From Falsiroseomonas selenitidurans (GTDB lineage: Bacteria; Pseudomonadota; Alphaproteobacteria; Acetobacterales; Acetobacteraceae): a stretch of 48,083 nucleotides of DNA. Both the position numbers and the translations under genes were made by a program. Of this stretch, positions 15,655-24,270 are shown piece after piece. Position 1 is the first letter of the stretch; each line of letters opens with the position of its first letter. The DNA lies in assembly GCF_012103215.1 (NCBI RefSeq), contig NZ_JAAVNE010000041.1, positions 1 to 48,083 of the forward strand, given 5' to 3'. The notes below the pieces were generated by a model. It was given only the letters and a program-made list of their open reading frames with translations. It did no database searches and had not been told where the DNA came from.

Positions 15655-16323
15655 ATGTCCCACGCCACCACCCGCCGGGCGGCGCTCGCCGCGGCACTCT
15701 CCGTTCCCGCGTCGGCCGCCTTCGCCCAGGCGCCCGGGCCCCAGGCCTTCGAGCCGACGGCACCCGGCCCCGACACGCCGCGCCCCCTGCCGGGCGAGCG
15801 CATCATCGGTCGCGCCGACGCGCCGGTGGCGGTTATCGAGTACCACTCCCTGACCTGCGGGAATTGCGCGAACTTCCACACCACGATCTTTCCGCGCATC
15901 CGCACGACCTTCATCGAGCCGGGGCTGGTCCGATTCGTGATGCGCGACTTCCCGCTTGACCGCGTGGCGCTCGATGCGGCGGCGATGGTCCATTGCGGCG
16001 GACCGGAGCGCTACGAGGCGCTGATCTCGACGCTTTACGCGAACAAGGAGGCCTGGGCGCACAGCCCGGATGCGCGCACCTGGCTGCGTCGCGCCGGCAC
16101 GCTCGCCGGCATTCCCGCGGCGCGGATCGACGCCTGCATGACCGACCGCGGCTTCACCGACCCGATCATCCTGATGCGGCTCCAGGGCGAGCGCGAGTCG
16201 GGCGTCAACGCGACCCCGTCCTTCGTCATCAACGGGCAGTTGCATCGCGGCGTGCAGAGCTTCGAGCGCTTCTCCGCGCTGGTCCGCCCGCTGCTGCCGC
16301 CGGGCACGACGCCGCGTGGCTGA
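15655..16323 (+). CDS. DsbA-family periplasmic thiol oxidoreductase
   Basis: 222 residues: an export signal (TTRRAALAAALSVPASAAFAQA), then a thioredoxin-fold DsbA-like domain with the active site CGNC in EYHSLTCGNCANFH, and the cis-proline loop GVNATPSFVINGQL near residue 185. It is closest to the DsbA/thioredoxin_4 group. The ATG at 15655 has GGAGG 8 bases upstream. Placed after ccdA and lspA, it probably handles disulfides of copper or lipoprotein clients in the periplasm. Confidence 0.87.
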   Translation: MSHATTRRAALAAALSVPASAAFAQAPGPQAFEPTAPGPDTPRPLPGERIIGRADAPVAVIEYHSLTCGNCANFHTTIFPRIRTTFIEPGLVRFVMRDFPLDRVALDAAAMVHCGGPERYEALISTLYANKEAWAHSPDARTWLRRAGTLAGIPAARIDACMTDRGFTDPIILMRLQGERESGVNATPSFVINGQLHRGVQSFERFSALVRPLLPPGTTPRG

Positions 16324-16369
16324 GGATGCGGGGTTGCCTTCCGGAGCGCGTCAAGGCACGGACCGCGCC

Positions 16370-16867
16370 ATGATCCATCGCCCCTCCCTGATCCTCGGTG
16401 TCGCGCTCGTTCTCGGTACCGGGCCCGCCGCGCTCGCAGCCCCCTGTCCAGCGACTATGCCGGTCGCAGGCGAGTTCTCCTCCGGCTTCGGCTCGCGCCA
16501 CGGCAGGCCGCATCCTGGCGTCGATATCCGCGCGCCGATGGGCACGCCCGTGGTGGCGCCGAGCGACGGCGTGGTGGTCTTTGCCGGCCGCTACTACGAC
16601 TACGGCCTGATGATCGAGATCGAGCACGCCGACGGCTCCCGCGCACGGTATGCCCACCTCGCGCGATTCGCGTCGGGCGTGGCCGCCGGGCGTCCGGTCG
16701 CGGCGGGCCAGGACCTGGGCGTGGTGGGGCGCACCGGGCGCACCACCGGGGCGAACCTGCATGTCGAGCTGCGCCGCGACGGCCGCGCGGAGAATCCCTG
16801 GCCCTGGCTGACACGGCAGTCCTGCATCCCCGGCATCGAGGTCGCCGAGGCGCCTGCCCGGCGATGA
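16370..16867 (+). CDS. M23 (LytM-type) peptidase-domain protein, exported
   Basis: 165 residues with a signal peptide (LILGVALVLGTGPAALA). The Zn-peptidase motifs are present: HPGVDIRAP (HxxxD), YAHLARF, and NLHVELR (HxH-like second motif, here LHVE). The domain is almost bare, as in small periplasmic murein endopeptidases. An in-frame upstream extension to 16316 lacks a signal and is not preferred. The gene ends inside ynfA (4-nt overlap). Confidence 0.82.
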   Translation: MIHRPSLILGVALVLGTGPAALAAPCPATMPVAGEFSSGFGSRHGRPHPGVDIRAPMGTPVVAPSDGVVVFAGRYYDYGLMIEIEHADGSRARYAHLARFASGVAAGRPVAAGQDLGVVGRTGRTTGANLHVELRRDGRAENPWPWLTRQSCIPGIEVAEAPARR

Positions 16868-17190
16868 GGACGGCGGCGATCTACGCCGCGGCGGCGCTGG
16901 CGGAGATCGCCGGCTGCTTCGCCTTCTGGGCGTGGCTGCGGCTCGGCCATTCGGCGGTGTGGGCAGTTGCGGGCGTCGCTGCGCTGATCGCCTTCGCGTG
17001 GTTGCTGACCCTGGTCGAGGTCGTCGCGGCGGGGCGCGCCTATGCGGCCTATGGCGGCATCTATGTCGTGGCCAGCCTGGTCTGGCTGCGCGTGGTCGAG
17101 GGGATTGCGCCTGATCGCTCGGATCTTGCCGGCGGCACGGTCGTTCTGGCCGGCGCCGCGATCATCCTCTGGGGGCCGCGCGCGGCATGA
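16864..17190 (+). CDS. ynfA: YnfA/UPF0060 family small membrane protein
   Basis: 108 residues with four membrane helices. Family signatures are AALAEIAGCFAFWAWLRLG, GRAYAAYGGIYVVASLVWLRVVEG and DRSDLAGG. YnfA is related to small multidrug-resistance transporters; its physiological substrate is uncertain. It overlaps the M23 gene before it and the DUF2946 gene after it by 4 nt each. Confidence 0.93.
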   Translation: MRTAAIYAAAALAEIAGCFAFWAWLRLGHSAVWAVAGVAALIAFAWLLTLVEVVAAGRAYAAYGGIYVVASLVWLRVVEGIAPDRSDLAGGTVVLAGAAIILWGPRAA

Positions 17191-17579
17191 GGGACATCTG
17201 GCGCGCCTTGCGAGGGCCGGTCTCCGCCCTGGTGCTGTTGGGCATGGTGGCGCGGCTGCTGGCGCCGCTCCCGGTCTTCGCGGCGATGGACCGGGCTGCC
17301 TTCGACGCCATGCTGCGCGCAACCCTGTGCCTGCCGTCCGGCCTGGCCGCGCCGGACGCGCCCGACCAGGCGCCGGATGCCGCGGAGGTGACGCATTGCC
17401 CGCTGTGCCGCCTGCCCGATGCCGTGGATGCGCCGCCGGCCACTCCTGTCGTGCTGCCGATGCCGGCCTGGGCGCCGCTGGCCGCGCCCCGCGCCGCGGT
17501 TGCCGGCGCATCGCCCTTGCCGCCGGCGCGGGCGCCGCCGCCGGCCCGCGCGCCGCCCGCCGCTCCGCCCCTCGGCTGA
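17187..17579 (+). CDS. DUF2946-like protein with HCPLC motif
   Basis: 130 residues. An N-terminal signal or membrane segment (SALVLLGMVARLLAPLPVFAA) precedes a short conserved part ending VTHCPLCRLPD and a low-complexity Ala/Pro tail. DUF2946 proteins carry this kind of CPxC motif and are usually found with copper-handling genes. Its place before PCuAC and SCO agrees. Function is not known; metal binding through HCPLC is inference. Confidence 0.7.
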   Translation: MRDIWRALRGPVSALVLLGMVARLLAPLPVFAAMDRAAFDAMLRATLCLPSGLAAPDAPDQAPDAAEVTHCPLCRLPDAVDAPPATPVVLPMPAWAPLAAPRAAVAGASPLPPARAPPPARAPPAAPPLG

Positions 17580-17633
17580 AGCCGGTCCCGCCTGGCGCGG
17601 GGCCGTTCCATCCCTTGTCGGAGCAATCCCATT

Positions 17634-18131
17634 ATGCGTCGCACCTTCCTGCGCGCGGTCCTGATGACCGGCGCTGCCTTCGTCTCCCTGCCTTTCCTCG
17701 GCGCCCCGCTCGCCGCGCACGACTTCCGTGCCGGCGACCTGGTCATCGACCATCCCTGGACGCGTGCCGTCGGCGCCTCGGCGCCGACCGCCGCCGGCTA
17801 CATGGTCATCCGCAACACCGGCGCCGCACCGGATCGCCTGGTCGCGGCCGAGACGCCGCGCGCGGCGCGCGTCGAACTGCACGAGATGTCCGTCACCGAC
17901 GGCATCATGCGCATGCGCCCGATCGCCGGCGGCATCGCGCTGCCACCGGGCGGGGAGGTGCGGCTCGCCCCCGGCGGCCTGCATCTAATGCTGATCGGGC
18001 CGCAGGGCGGCTTCGAACAGGGCGCTCGCGTGCCGGTGACGCTGGTGTTCGAGCGCGCCGGTCGGGTCGCGGTCGAACTGGCTGTCGATGCGCCGGGCGC
18101 GCGCGGCACCGGCCCGCACCAGGGCCATTGA
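17634..18131 (+). CDS. PCuAC copper chaperone (canonical)
   Basis: 165 residues: a signal peptide (TFLRAVLMTGAAFVSLPFLGAPLAAH), then the PCuAC domain with intact copper ligands: H and M in VELHEMSVTDGIMRMRP and H and M in GGLHLMLIG. The domain is closed by VTLVFERAGRVAVEL and a GTGPHQGH tail. These proteins deliver Cu(I) to cytochrome c oxidase or SCO proteins. The SCO gene overlaps its stop codon, so they are almost certainly made together. Confidence 0.9.
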   Translation: MRRTFLRAVLMTGAAFVSLPFLGAPLAAHDFRAGDLVIDHPWTRAVGASAPTAAGYMVIRNTGAAPDRLVAAETPRAARVELHEMSVTDGIMRMRPIAGGIALPPGGEVRLAPGGLHLMLIGPQGGFEQGARVPVTLVFERAGRVAVELAVDAPGARGTGPHQGH

Positions 18132-18760
18132 GCCGGCCGGTGCTGCGCATCATCCGTTGGGTCGCCTGGGGCGCCGTTGGCGTCCTGGGTGCCCTGTTGC
18201 TGGCCACCACCGGCGGGTGGCTGGTCTCCGATGGTCCACTGGCGCCGCCGCGCGTGGCGACCGGGCCGCAGACGCTGGCGATCGGCGGGCCGTTCAGCCT
18301 GACCGACCATCGCGGCCGCGCGGTGACGGAGCGCGACTTCCGCGGCCGGCCGATGGCCGTGTTCTTCGGCTTCACCTATTGCCCCGATGTCTGCCCGACC
18401 ACGCTCACCGAGATGACCGGCTTCATCGAGGCGCTGGGGCCGGACGCGGATCGCATCCAGTGGGTCTTCGTGAGCGTCGATTCGGAGCGCGACACCCCGC
18501 AGGCCATGGCCGCCTATCTGGAGGCGTTCGACCGGAGGATCATCGGCCTGACCGGCACCGAGGCGCAGATCGCCGCGGCGGCGAACGGCTTCCGTGTGTT
18601 CTACCGTCGCGTCCCGCTGGAGGGCGGCGGATACACGATGGACCATTCGGCGAGCGTCTTCCTGCTGGATGCCGAGGGACGGTTTGCCGGGACCGTGGAC
18701 TACAAGGAATCCGAGCGAGTTGCGCTGGAGAAGTTGCGGATGCTGGTGGGGCGGCGGTGA
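18128..18760 (+). CDS. SCO1/SenC-family copper assembly protein
   Basis: About 210 residues: one N-terminal membrane helix (IRWVAWGAVGVLGALLLATTGGWLV) and a thioredoxin-like domain with the copper site CPDVCP (FGFTYCPDVCPTTLTEM), VSVDSERD, and a distal histidine in YTMDHSASVFLLD. It inserts copper into the CuA site of cytochrome oxidase. Start choices are TTG at 18128, overlapping the PCuAC stop, or GTG at 18140; neither has a strong ribosome-binding site. It is the last gene of the island; phage genes begin 39 bases later on the other strand. Confidence 0.92.
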   Translation: MSRPVLRIIRWVAWGAVGVLGALLLATTGGWLVSDGPLAPPRVATGPQTLAIGGPFSLTDHRGRAVTERDFRGRPMAVFFGFTYCPDVCPTTLTEMTGFIEALGPDADRIQWVFVSVDSERDTPQAMAAYLEAFDRRIIGLTGTEAQIAAAANGFRVFYRRVPLEGGGYTMDHSASVFLLDAEGRFAGTVDYKESERVALEKLRMLVGRR

Positions 18761-18798
18761 TCGGCGCATTTGGGGGTGCGACGCAGGCTCGTTTGGTT

Positions 18799-20631
18799 CT
18801 ACGCCACCCTGCGCTTCACCACCTGGACTGACAGCGCCACCGCTGCGAGGTCCACCGTCGACGCGCTGACGTTTCGCGCCGTCACGCGCACGCTGTTGTT
18901 CGACCACACATGGCAGTCCAGCACGAAGGCGATGCTGCTGGTGTCGAGCGAGGCATCGGCGAAGTCGCCGCGCCGCGCGCCAGGCACCGTGACGTCGATG
19001 TTCGCCGTCGCGCCTGCGGTCAGGCTCGGCAGGTCCCATGTCGTCTCCAGCGCCAGGCTTCGCGTCCCTACCGGCACCGAGGGGCAGGCATAGAGCACGG
19101 CCGGAGCCGCCTCCGGCAGCCCGAACAGCCGCAGCGCCTCGAGCTCGATCTGCCCGTCGAAGCCCACGATGCCGACCTGCGCGAAGGCCACGCCAGCACC
19201 CACCCGGATCGTCTGCCTCCGGTTGAGCGAGGCATCGGCCATCACCGCGCCGGCATTCCAGCCCTTCGCCGGCGCGTTCCACTGCATGGTGGTGCCCGAG
19301 GCCAGCACGTCGCCGGCGATGTTCTCCCGCACATTGGCTGCCGCATCGAACACGCGCACGAAAAGCCGCCCGCCATCGACCCCGCCGACCAGCCAATGCG
19401 CCAGCGCGAACTCCTTCGCCGAGGAGGTGTCCACCACGATGGCCATGCCCCGGTTCGCATCCAGCAGCAGCCCGCGCGCGGTGGCGGCGATCCCGTCCAG
19501 CCCGTTGAAGCTCAGCCCAGCCAAGGTGGTGGCTGCTGTGGTGGAGGTCGCCAGCGTCGCCAGCCTCTCCACGCCGATCTCGGTCGCGCTCTGCCGAAAG
19601 GCCGCGGCGCGGAGGTTCGGCACCGCCTCCAGCACCCGCAGCAGCCGCGACGCCGGCGCGCGGTGGCGATTGATCACCGCGTTGCCGGCGCGGTCGGCGG
19701 TGGAGGTGTAGTCCATCCGCACGGCATAGGTATTGGCCCAGGCCACCTCATATTCGCAGTCGGTCGCGCTGCCAGTGTGCCGCGCCACGATCGGCGAGCA
19801 GGCCTCCATGCGCAGCGCGCGCCCGATGATGGCGGTGCCGTCCGTCTCGTTCAGGAAAGGGATGGCGACGTTCGGGTCGAGCTGCCGCAGCTCGAAGTTC
19901 GGCCCGTCGAAGACATGCCGATTGTGGTTGTTGTAACCGCCGGCGCCGCGCGAGAAGCGGATGCCGTAGCGGTCGATGGTGGGGTTGATCCCCGTGGCAA
20001 GGGCGAAGTGGCCGCCATAGTAGCGGATGGAGGTGTTCCAGGCCGTCGCCGTTTCGGCACGGATGTCGAGCCCGTAGCGGTTGTTCAGGATGCGCAGCAG
20101 GTGAAAGGTGCTGTCCTCGACTCCGCGGCCATCGCCCAGCGTCCGCATCCCGATGGTGAAGCCCGAGACCAGGCGCAGCTCCACCACCGAGGCGTCGATG
20201 TTGCGCACCAGGATGCCGATATCGGCTTCGGAGGCCCAATCGGATTGCGTCTGCCTGATCACCTGTAGCCCGGCATAGAGCTTCTCGCCATTGCGCGTGG
20301 TGCCGCCATCGCCCAGCGTCAGCACGGTGGCGGGCGCGTTGGCCGCGCCTGTGTATCGGATGACGCCGCGCATGATCAGGCCGCGGGCGCCGCCACCGAG
20401 CGTGACCCCGCTGCCCACGTTCCAGGTGCCGGGCGGGATGACCGCAAACTTCCCATCGGCCGCGGCGCGATCGAAGCAGGCCTGGATGGCCGTGCGATCG
20501 TTCGCCACGCCATCGCCGAGCCCGCCGAAATCGGTCGGCAGCACCGCCTCGCGGTCGCGCAGATACTTCGCGAAGTCGGTCTTGTTGAGGTTGGCGTTGA
20601 GGACCAGCAGGTCATCGATGCGCGCCGGCAT
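18799..20631 (-). CDS. Phage tail fibre/spike with pectate-lyase-like beta-helix
   Basis: 610 residues. The N-terminal part has the pectate_lyase_3 signature seen in phage spikes (LPTDFGGLGDGVANDRTAIQACFDRAAADGKFAVIPPGTWNVG), followed by beta-helix coils (GLIMRGVIRYTGA, NIDASVVELRLVSG, HLLRILNNRYGLDIRAE) and a beta-rich C-terminus. This is the usual design of receptor-binding tailspikes, which may cleave surface polysaccharide. The ATG at 20631 follows AGGAGG. As the last gene of the tail module it is the likely host-range determinant. Confidence 0.8.
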   Translation of the reverse strand: MPARIDDLLVLNANLNKTDFAKYLRDREAVLPTDFGGLGDGVANDRTAIQACFDRAAADGKFAVIPPGTWNVGSGVTLGGGARGLIMRGVIRYTGAANAPATVLTLGDGGTTRNGEKLYAGLQVIRQTQSDWASEADIGILVRNIDASVVELRLVSGFTIGMRTLGDGRGVEDSTFHLLRILNNRYGLDIRAETATAWNTSIRYYGGHFALATGINPTIDRYGIRFSRGAGGYNNHNRHVFDGPNFELRQLDPNVAIPFLNETDGTAIIGRALRMEACSPIVARHTGSATDCEYEVAWANTYAVRMDYTSTADRAGNAVINRHRAPASRLLRVLEAVPNLRAAAFRQSATEIGVERLATLATSTTAATTLAGLSFNGLDGIAATARGLLLDANRGMAIVVDTSSAKEFALAHWLVGGVDGGRLFVRVFDAAANVRENIAGDVLASGTTMQWNAPAKGWNAGAVMADASLNRRQTIRVGAGVAFAQVGIVGFDGQIELEALRLFGLPEAAPAVLYACPSVPVGTRSLALETTWDLPSLTAGATANIDVTVPGARRGDFADASLDTSSIAFVLDCHVWSNNSVRVTARNVSASTVDLAAVALSVQVVKRRVA

Positions 20632-20641
20632 GGCGGGCCTC

Positions 20642-22663
20642 CTACAGTGCGGTGGCGGTGACCGGGCCGGCGAAGGCTGAGACGTTGCCCTCGGCCGAGA
20701 CGCTGCGCAGCCAGTACCAGCGGGTCTGGCCGGTGGTGAGGCCGGTGCGGTCCCAGGGGAGTGCGGTCGGCTCGGCGGCCAGCTTGGTCGCGGCGGCAAG
20801 GCTGGCGCTGCTGGCCTCGAAGACCTGCAACCGTACCCCGTCCGGGGGAAAGCCGCCCGACAGCCGCACGCCGGCGGCGATGCCGGTCGCGGCCAAGCCT
20901 GACGCTGCGGCCGGGACCAGCGCCTCCCGCCAGCCCGACACCGCGCCGCTGCGCGCCTGGGCCCGCACCCGAAAGGCGGTCGGCTCCGCGGTGGGGATGG
21001 CGACGGCGATGGCGCCGAAGCCGCCCGCATAGCCCTGCCAGACGGCGACGGAGGTGGGGCGGAACTCGATCTCGTAGCCGGCGAGATAGGCCGAGCCCAC
21101 CGCGGACCAGGAAACCGCGATCGCGGTGAAGGCTGTCCCGAGCGGCGTCTCCACCAGGATGGCGGCCGGCGCAGCGATCACGCCCGGGTTGGGCAGCACC
21201 ACGGAGGGGTTCTGCCCCGTCGCGCGCTCATCCGTCGCCGGGTTCCAGGCCCAGACGGCCGGATCCTCCTCGGCCAGTTGCAGGTTCACCCCGCCATCAG
21301 GCGCCAGCGCCCAGCCCGTCACCCGCGCCGGAAAGGGCGTGAGCCGTTCCAACGCCACCGTCACCCCATCCCAGGGCCGCAGCCGCAGCGCCGAGAGGTT
21401 GGCCTGCATCGCCACCTCGCGCTGGCGGCGGTTGCGCTCCAGCTCGATTTTCATCAGGCGCTGGACCGTCGCCGCCGAGGTGGTGAGCGGGAACTCCATG
21501 TCGCGGTAGATTGCCTCGCCACCATCCTCGGTGACGTAGTTGCTGGCCAGCAGCGGCGGCGCATCGGTCGGCTGCCAGGCGGCAGCCGGCTCGACATAGA
21601 CGGCCCGCACCCCGTTGAAGAGATCGCGCCGCGGGCGCGAACCCACAATGGTGACGTCGCCACGCAGATCGTCCGAGGTGAGGGTCGCGGCCGGCAACGC
21701 CGGTGCCCCGGCATGGATGTAGAAGCGCCCCCCACTCACGACCAGCGCGCCGGCCATTGCGGCGACCAGCTTGCGGGTGATGGCGATCTTGCCCTCGCCG
21801 AGCGTGACGGCGCCGTTGACAGTGTAGCGCCGCTCGGCGGTGCCATCGCGCCGGCCCATGATCTCGTCGCAGGTATTGGCCGCGGCCATGAGCGCCGGCA
21901 GGTCGATATCCGCCCAGGCGGCGCGCCACCCAAAAGGCGAGGTCAGATACCAGGCCAGGCAGAGTGCGGGATTGTCGGACCAGCCCGTGGCGCCGGTGCG
22001 CGGATCGAGGATGGTGTCAGCCCCCTCGACGATGGCGGAGAGGCTGGGGGCGCCGGAGGGAAAGGCCTCGGGCCGCAGCTTGAGGCGGACGGCGAGATAG
22101 GCCCGGCCCTGGCCGCGATGCGCCGCGGTCCACTGGCCGCCGGTGTCCGCCACGAGATTGGCGTTGGCGGCCTGGCCGGGATCGCCCAGCGCGCGGTCGA
22201 TGCGCAGGAGGCCGACGAACTTGGCGTCGGTGGAGGCGGTGCCGTTGAGAAACACCTCGCCGATGGCGCGCACGCGATGGGCGGCCAGCACCACGACGAC
22301 GTGCAGGAACCCGTCGGCGCGGCCCTCATCGTCGGTGGCGGAATGCAGGAACAGGACGGGGCCGGAGGTGCGGCAGCGGCCAAAGACGATCTGGTGCTCG
22401 GTGATGGGCTGGCGGAAGGACTGGGTGCGGCCGGCGCCGGGCGTGCGCGGGTCGAAGCCGGAACCCGGGCCGGTGTCCGTCCCTGGCGTGACGTTGGCGC
22501 TGCGGGCGGCGGAGGGCGACTTGGGGCGGAAGACCGCGGCACCCACGGCGGAGACCACCAGGGCGGCGCCGGCGGCCGCCACGGCGCCCAGGACGCCGCC
22601 GCCAATGACGGCGGAGGCCGCGGCTCCCGCCGCGGCGGCGATGAAGGGGATGGCGACGGGCAT
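20642..22663 (-). CDS. Phage tail hub/tip protein (Phage-tail_3-like)
   Basis: 673 residues. A hydrophobic, glycine/alanine-rich N-terminus (FIAAAAGAAASAVIGGGVLGAVAAAGAALVVSAV type), then a J-like central region (RQPITEHQIVFGRCRTSGPVLFLHS, NALCLAWYLTS-like segment, EFPLTTSAATVQRLMKIELERNRRQ) and C-terminal fibronectin-like repeats ending WYWLRSVSAEGNVSAF. This layout matches central tail hub proteins of siphophages. The ATG shares one base with the preceding stop (TGATG). Confidence 0.8.
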   Translation of the reverse strand: MPVAIPFIAAAAGAAASAVIGGGVLGAVAAAGAALVVSAVGAAVFRPKSPSAARSANVTPGTDTGPGSGFDPRTPGAGRTQSFRQPITEHQIVFGRCRTSGPVLFLHSATDDEGRADGFLHVVVVLAAHRVRAIGEVFLNGTASTDAKFVGLLRIDRALGDPGQAANANLVADTGGQWTAAHRGQGRAYLAVRLKLRPEAFPSGAPSLSAIVEGADTILDPRTGATGWSDNPALCLAWYLTSPFGWRAAWADIDLPALMAAANTCDEIMGRRDGTAERRYTVNGAVTLGEGKIAITRKLVAAMAGALVVSGGRFYIHAGAPALPAATLTSDDLRGDVTIVGSRPRRDLFNGVRAVYVEPAAAWQPTDAPPLLASNYVTEDGGEAIYRDMEFPLTTSAATVQRLMKIELERNRRQREVAMQANLSALRLRPWDGVTVALERLTPFPARVTGWALAPDGGVNLQLAEEDPAVWAWNPATDERATGQNPSVVLPNPGVIAAPAAILVETPLGTAFTAIAVSWSAVGSAYLAGYEIEFRPTSVAVWQGYAGGFGAIAVAIPTAEPTAFRVRAQARSGAVSGWREALVPAAASGLAATGIAAGVRLSGGFPPDGVRLQVFEASSASLAAATKLAAEPTALPWDRTGLTTGQTRWYWLRSVSAEGNVSAFAGPVTATAL

Positions 22664-23016
22664 CAGCCAACCCTCCAGGCGATGGTGCAGGCGGTGATGG
22701 GGAGGCGGACCAGGCCCGAGGCACCGACGAAGGCGGCGCGGCCGGCGTCCAGCACGACGCCGAGGCGGTCGGGGTCTGCGGCCAAGACCACGTCGCCAGC
22801 TCGAGCGAAGGGCACCGGCACGCGCGGGTACCCCGCTGTGTCGGCCATCTCCGCGAGCGTGGTGCGGTGCTGCCATGATGGTCGCAGGCCCGTGCAGGCC
22901 ACCACCGCCGCCAGGGCGAAGCGCCCGCAGTTCCAGCGCGCAGCCTCGAAGGGGCGATGCTCGGCGGCAGTGATGAGCGTCGCCAGCCGCTCCGGCCAGT
23001 CAGGCAACCGCGTCAC
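22663..23016 (-). CDS. DUF6950-like phage tail protein, possible cell-wall hydrolase
   Basis: 117 residues. WNCGRFALAAVVACTG resembles the catalytic-cysteine helix of NlpC/P60-like tail peptidases, and DRLGVVLDAGRAAFVG the following strand region. A GTG start at 23016 overlaps the upstream stop by 4 nt. In siphophages a gene here, just before the tail hub, often encodes a peptidase that opens the wall. Catalytic activity is inferred. Confidence 0.6.
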   Translation of the reverse strand: MTRLPDWPERLATLITAAEHRPFEAARWNCGRFALAAVVACTGLRPSWQHRTTLAEMADTAGYPRVPVPFARAGDVVLAADPDRLGVVLDAGRAAFVGASGLVRLPITACTIAWRVG

Positions 23017-23579
23017 TGGTTCGGCAGCCGGATCTCCGCCTCCTGGAGCGCCGGCACGAACTCGAAGAACCGATCGCCGGGAAATTCCGCCTGCTGGTCG
23101 GCATCCGTGTAGCGCCGCACCTCGGCGCGCTCGAGGTCCACCAGCCGGCTTTCGCAGGCCAGCGCCACGGAGGGCTCGGCGCCGTCCGTCACCTCCATCG
23201 TGTCCATCAGCCCCGCCCAGAGTGGGAATGGGTCCGCGACAAAGGCACCCTGCGCATCGAGCAGCGCGCCCCAAAGCGTGACCGGCCGCAGCCGGTAGCT
23301 GCGCTCGGCCAGCGCGATATCCACCACCTCCTGCGGCACGGGCGACAGGGCGAGGGTCAGGCGCACGGCCCGCAGCTCGACCGTTTCCTCGACATCCGAG
23401 ATGGCACCGATGCTGCCGGCGCCCTCGAACACCTTCCCCGCCCAATCCAGCGGGCCGAGTCCGGTCCAGACGCGAAAGGGGCCAGTGGCGAAGTCGAGCT
23501 CGATCAGCACGACCGGCGTGGCGATCGGCGCCGTGGCGGCGGCCGCCGCCTGGTTGCTGAGGCGTGGGGTGCCGGACAT
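23013..23579 (-). CDS. Phage tail protein of unknown function
   Basis: 188 residues, no signal or membrane segment, rich in beta-strand-like segments (VVLIELDFATGPFRVWTGLG, LEFADIALAERSYRLRPV-like). The position between a distal tail protein and the DUF6950-like gene, with 1-4 nt overlaps on each side, makes it a tail-tip component. I do not recognise the family. Confidence 0.6.
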   Translation of the reverse strand: MSGTPRLSNQAAAAATAPIATPVVLIELDFATGPFRVWTGLGPLDWAGKVFEGAGSIGAISDVEETVELRAVRLTLALSPVPQEVVDIALAERSYRLRPVTLWGALLDAQGAFVADPFPLWAGLMDTMEVTDGAEPSVALACESRLVDLERAEVRRYTDADQQAEFPGDRFFEFVPALQEAEIRLPNQ

Positions 23580-24265
23580 CAGAGGGCTTCCTCCATGCGG
23601 ATGGTGACGGAAGCGAAGGGCCCGGGCCGCGTCGGGTTCGCGGCCTCGTCATCCGAGACCAGCCGCATCGGCACGCTCGGCAGGGAGAGGATCAGCGGCT
23701 CGCCCACCACCACCGGGGCGCGCAGCGGCGGCGCCATGGCAATGGTGGCGGTGCCGGCACCGGAGGCCGCGACCGCGGCGGTGGCGATGTAGAGCCGGCC
23801 GCCGAGGCCGATATAGTCGCCGGCGCCGACCGCCACCGTGCTGGGCCACCAGCCCTGCGTGACGATGGACAGCGCGCCACGCGGCGCGCCGGCCGCGAGC
23901 GAGGGATTGCCCGAGCCCACCACCAGGCCGGTACCATCGGTGAAGATCGTCGCGTCCGAGAAGGAATACGGCCCGGTCGGCACGTCGCCTTGGCTGCGCG
24001 GATCGCCGGTGCGGTACTCCCGCCGCCAGTCCCAGATGCGCACCGTGTTGGCGGATCCCGCGAGGGCCGCCAGCAGCCCATCCATCACCCCGGCCTGCAC
24101 GCGCCCCAGCGGCTCGAAGCTCGCCTCGGCCACCCAGCGGGCACCCTCGCGCCGCAACACCTGCGTGGCGCGGGTGACCGGCGAGACGAAACGCAGCGTG
24201 TTGTGCTGCAGGTAGAAGCTCAGCCGCGACGGCCGCAGCACGGCGGGCCAGGCGTATTCGGTCAT
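23579..24265 (-). CDS. Phage distal tail protein, putative
   Basis: 228 residues, beginning MTEYAWPAVLRPSRLSFYLQ. The pattern of a tryptophan-rich beginning, WDWRREYRTGDPR in the middle and a beta-rich end (VGAGDYIGLGGRLYIAT) is seen in proteins encoded directly after the tape measure in alphaproteobacterial siphophages. The role in the distal tail is inferred from position. It overlaps the next gene by 1 nt. Confidence 0.6.
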   Translation of the reverse strand: MTEYAWPAVLRPSRLSFYLQHNTLRFVSPVTRATQVLRREGARWVAEASFEPLGRVQAGVMDGLLAALAGSANTVRIWDWRREYRTGDPRSQGDVPTGPYSFSDATIFTDGTGLVVGSGNPSLAAGAPRGALSIVTQGWWPSTVAVGAGDYIGLGGRLYIATAAVAASGAGTATIAMAPPLRAPVVVGEPLILSLPSVPMRLVSDDEAANPTRPGPFASVTIRMEEAL

Positions 24266-24270
24266 CTGCC

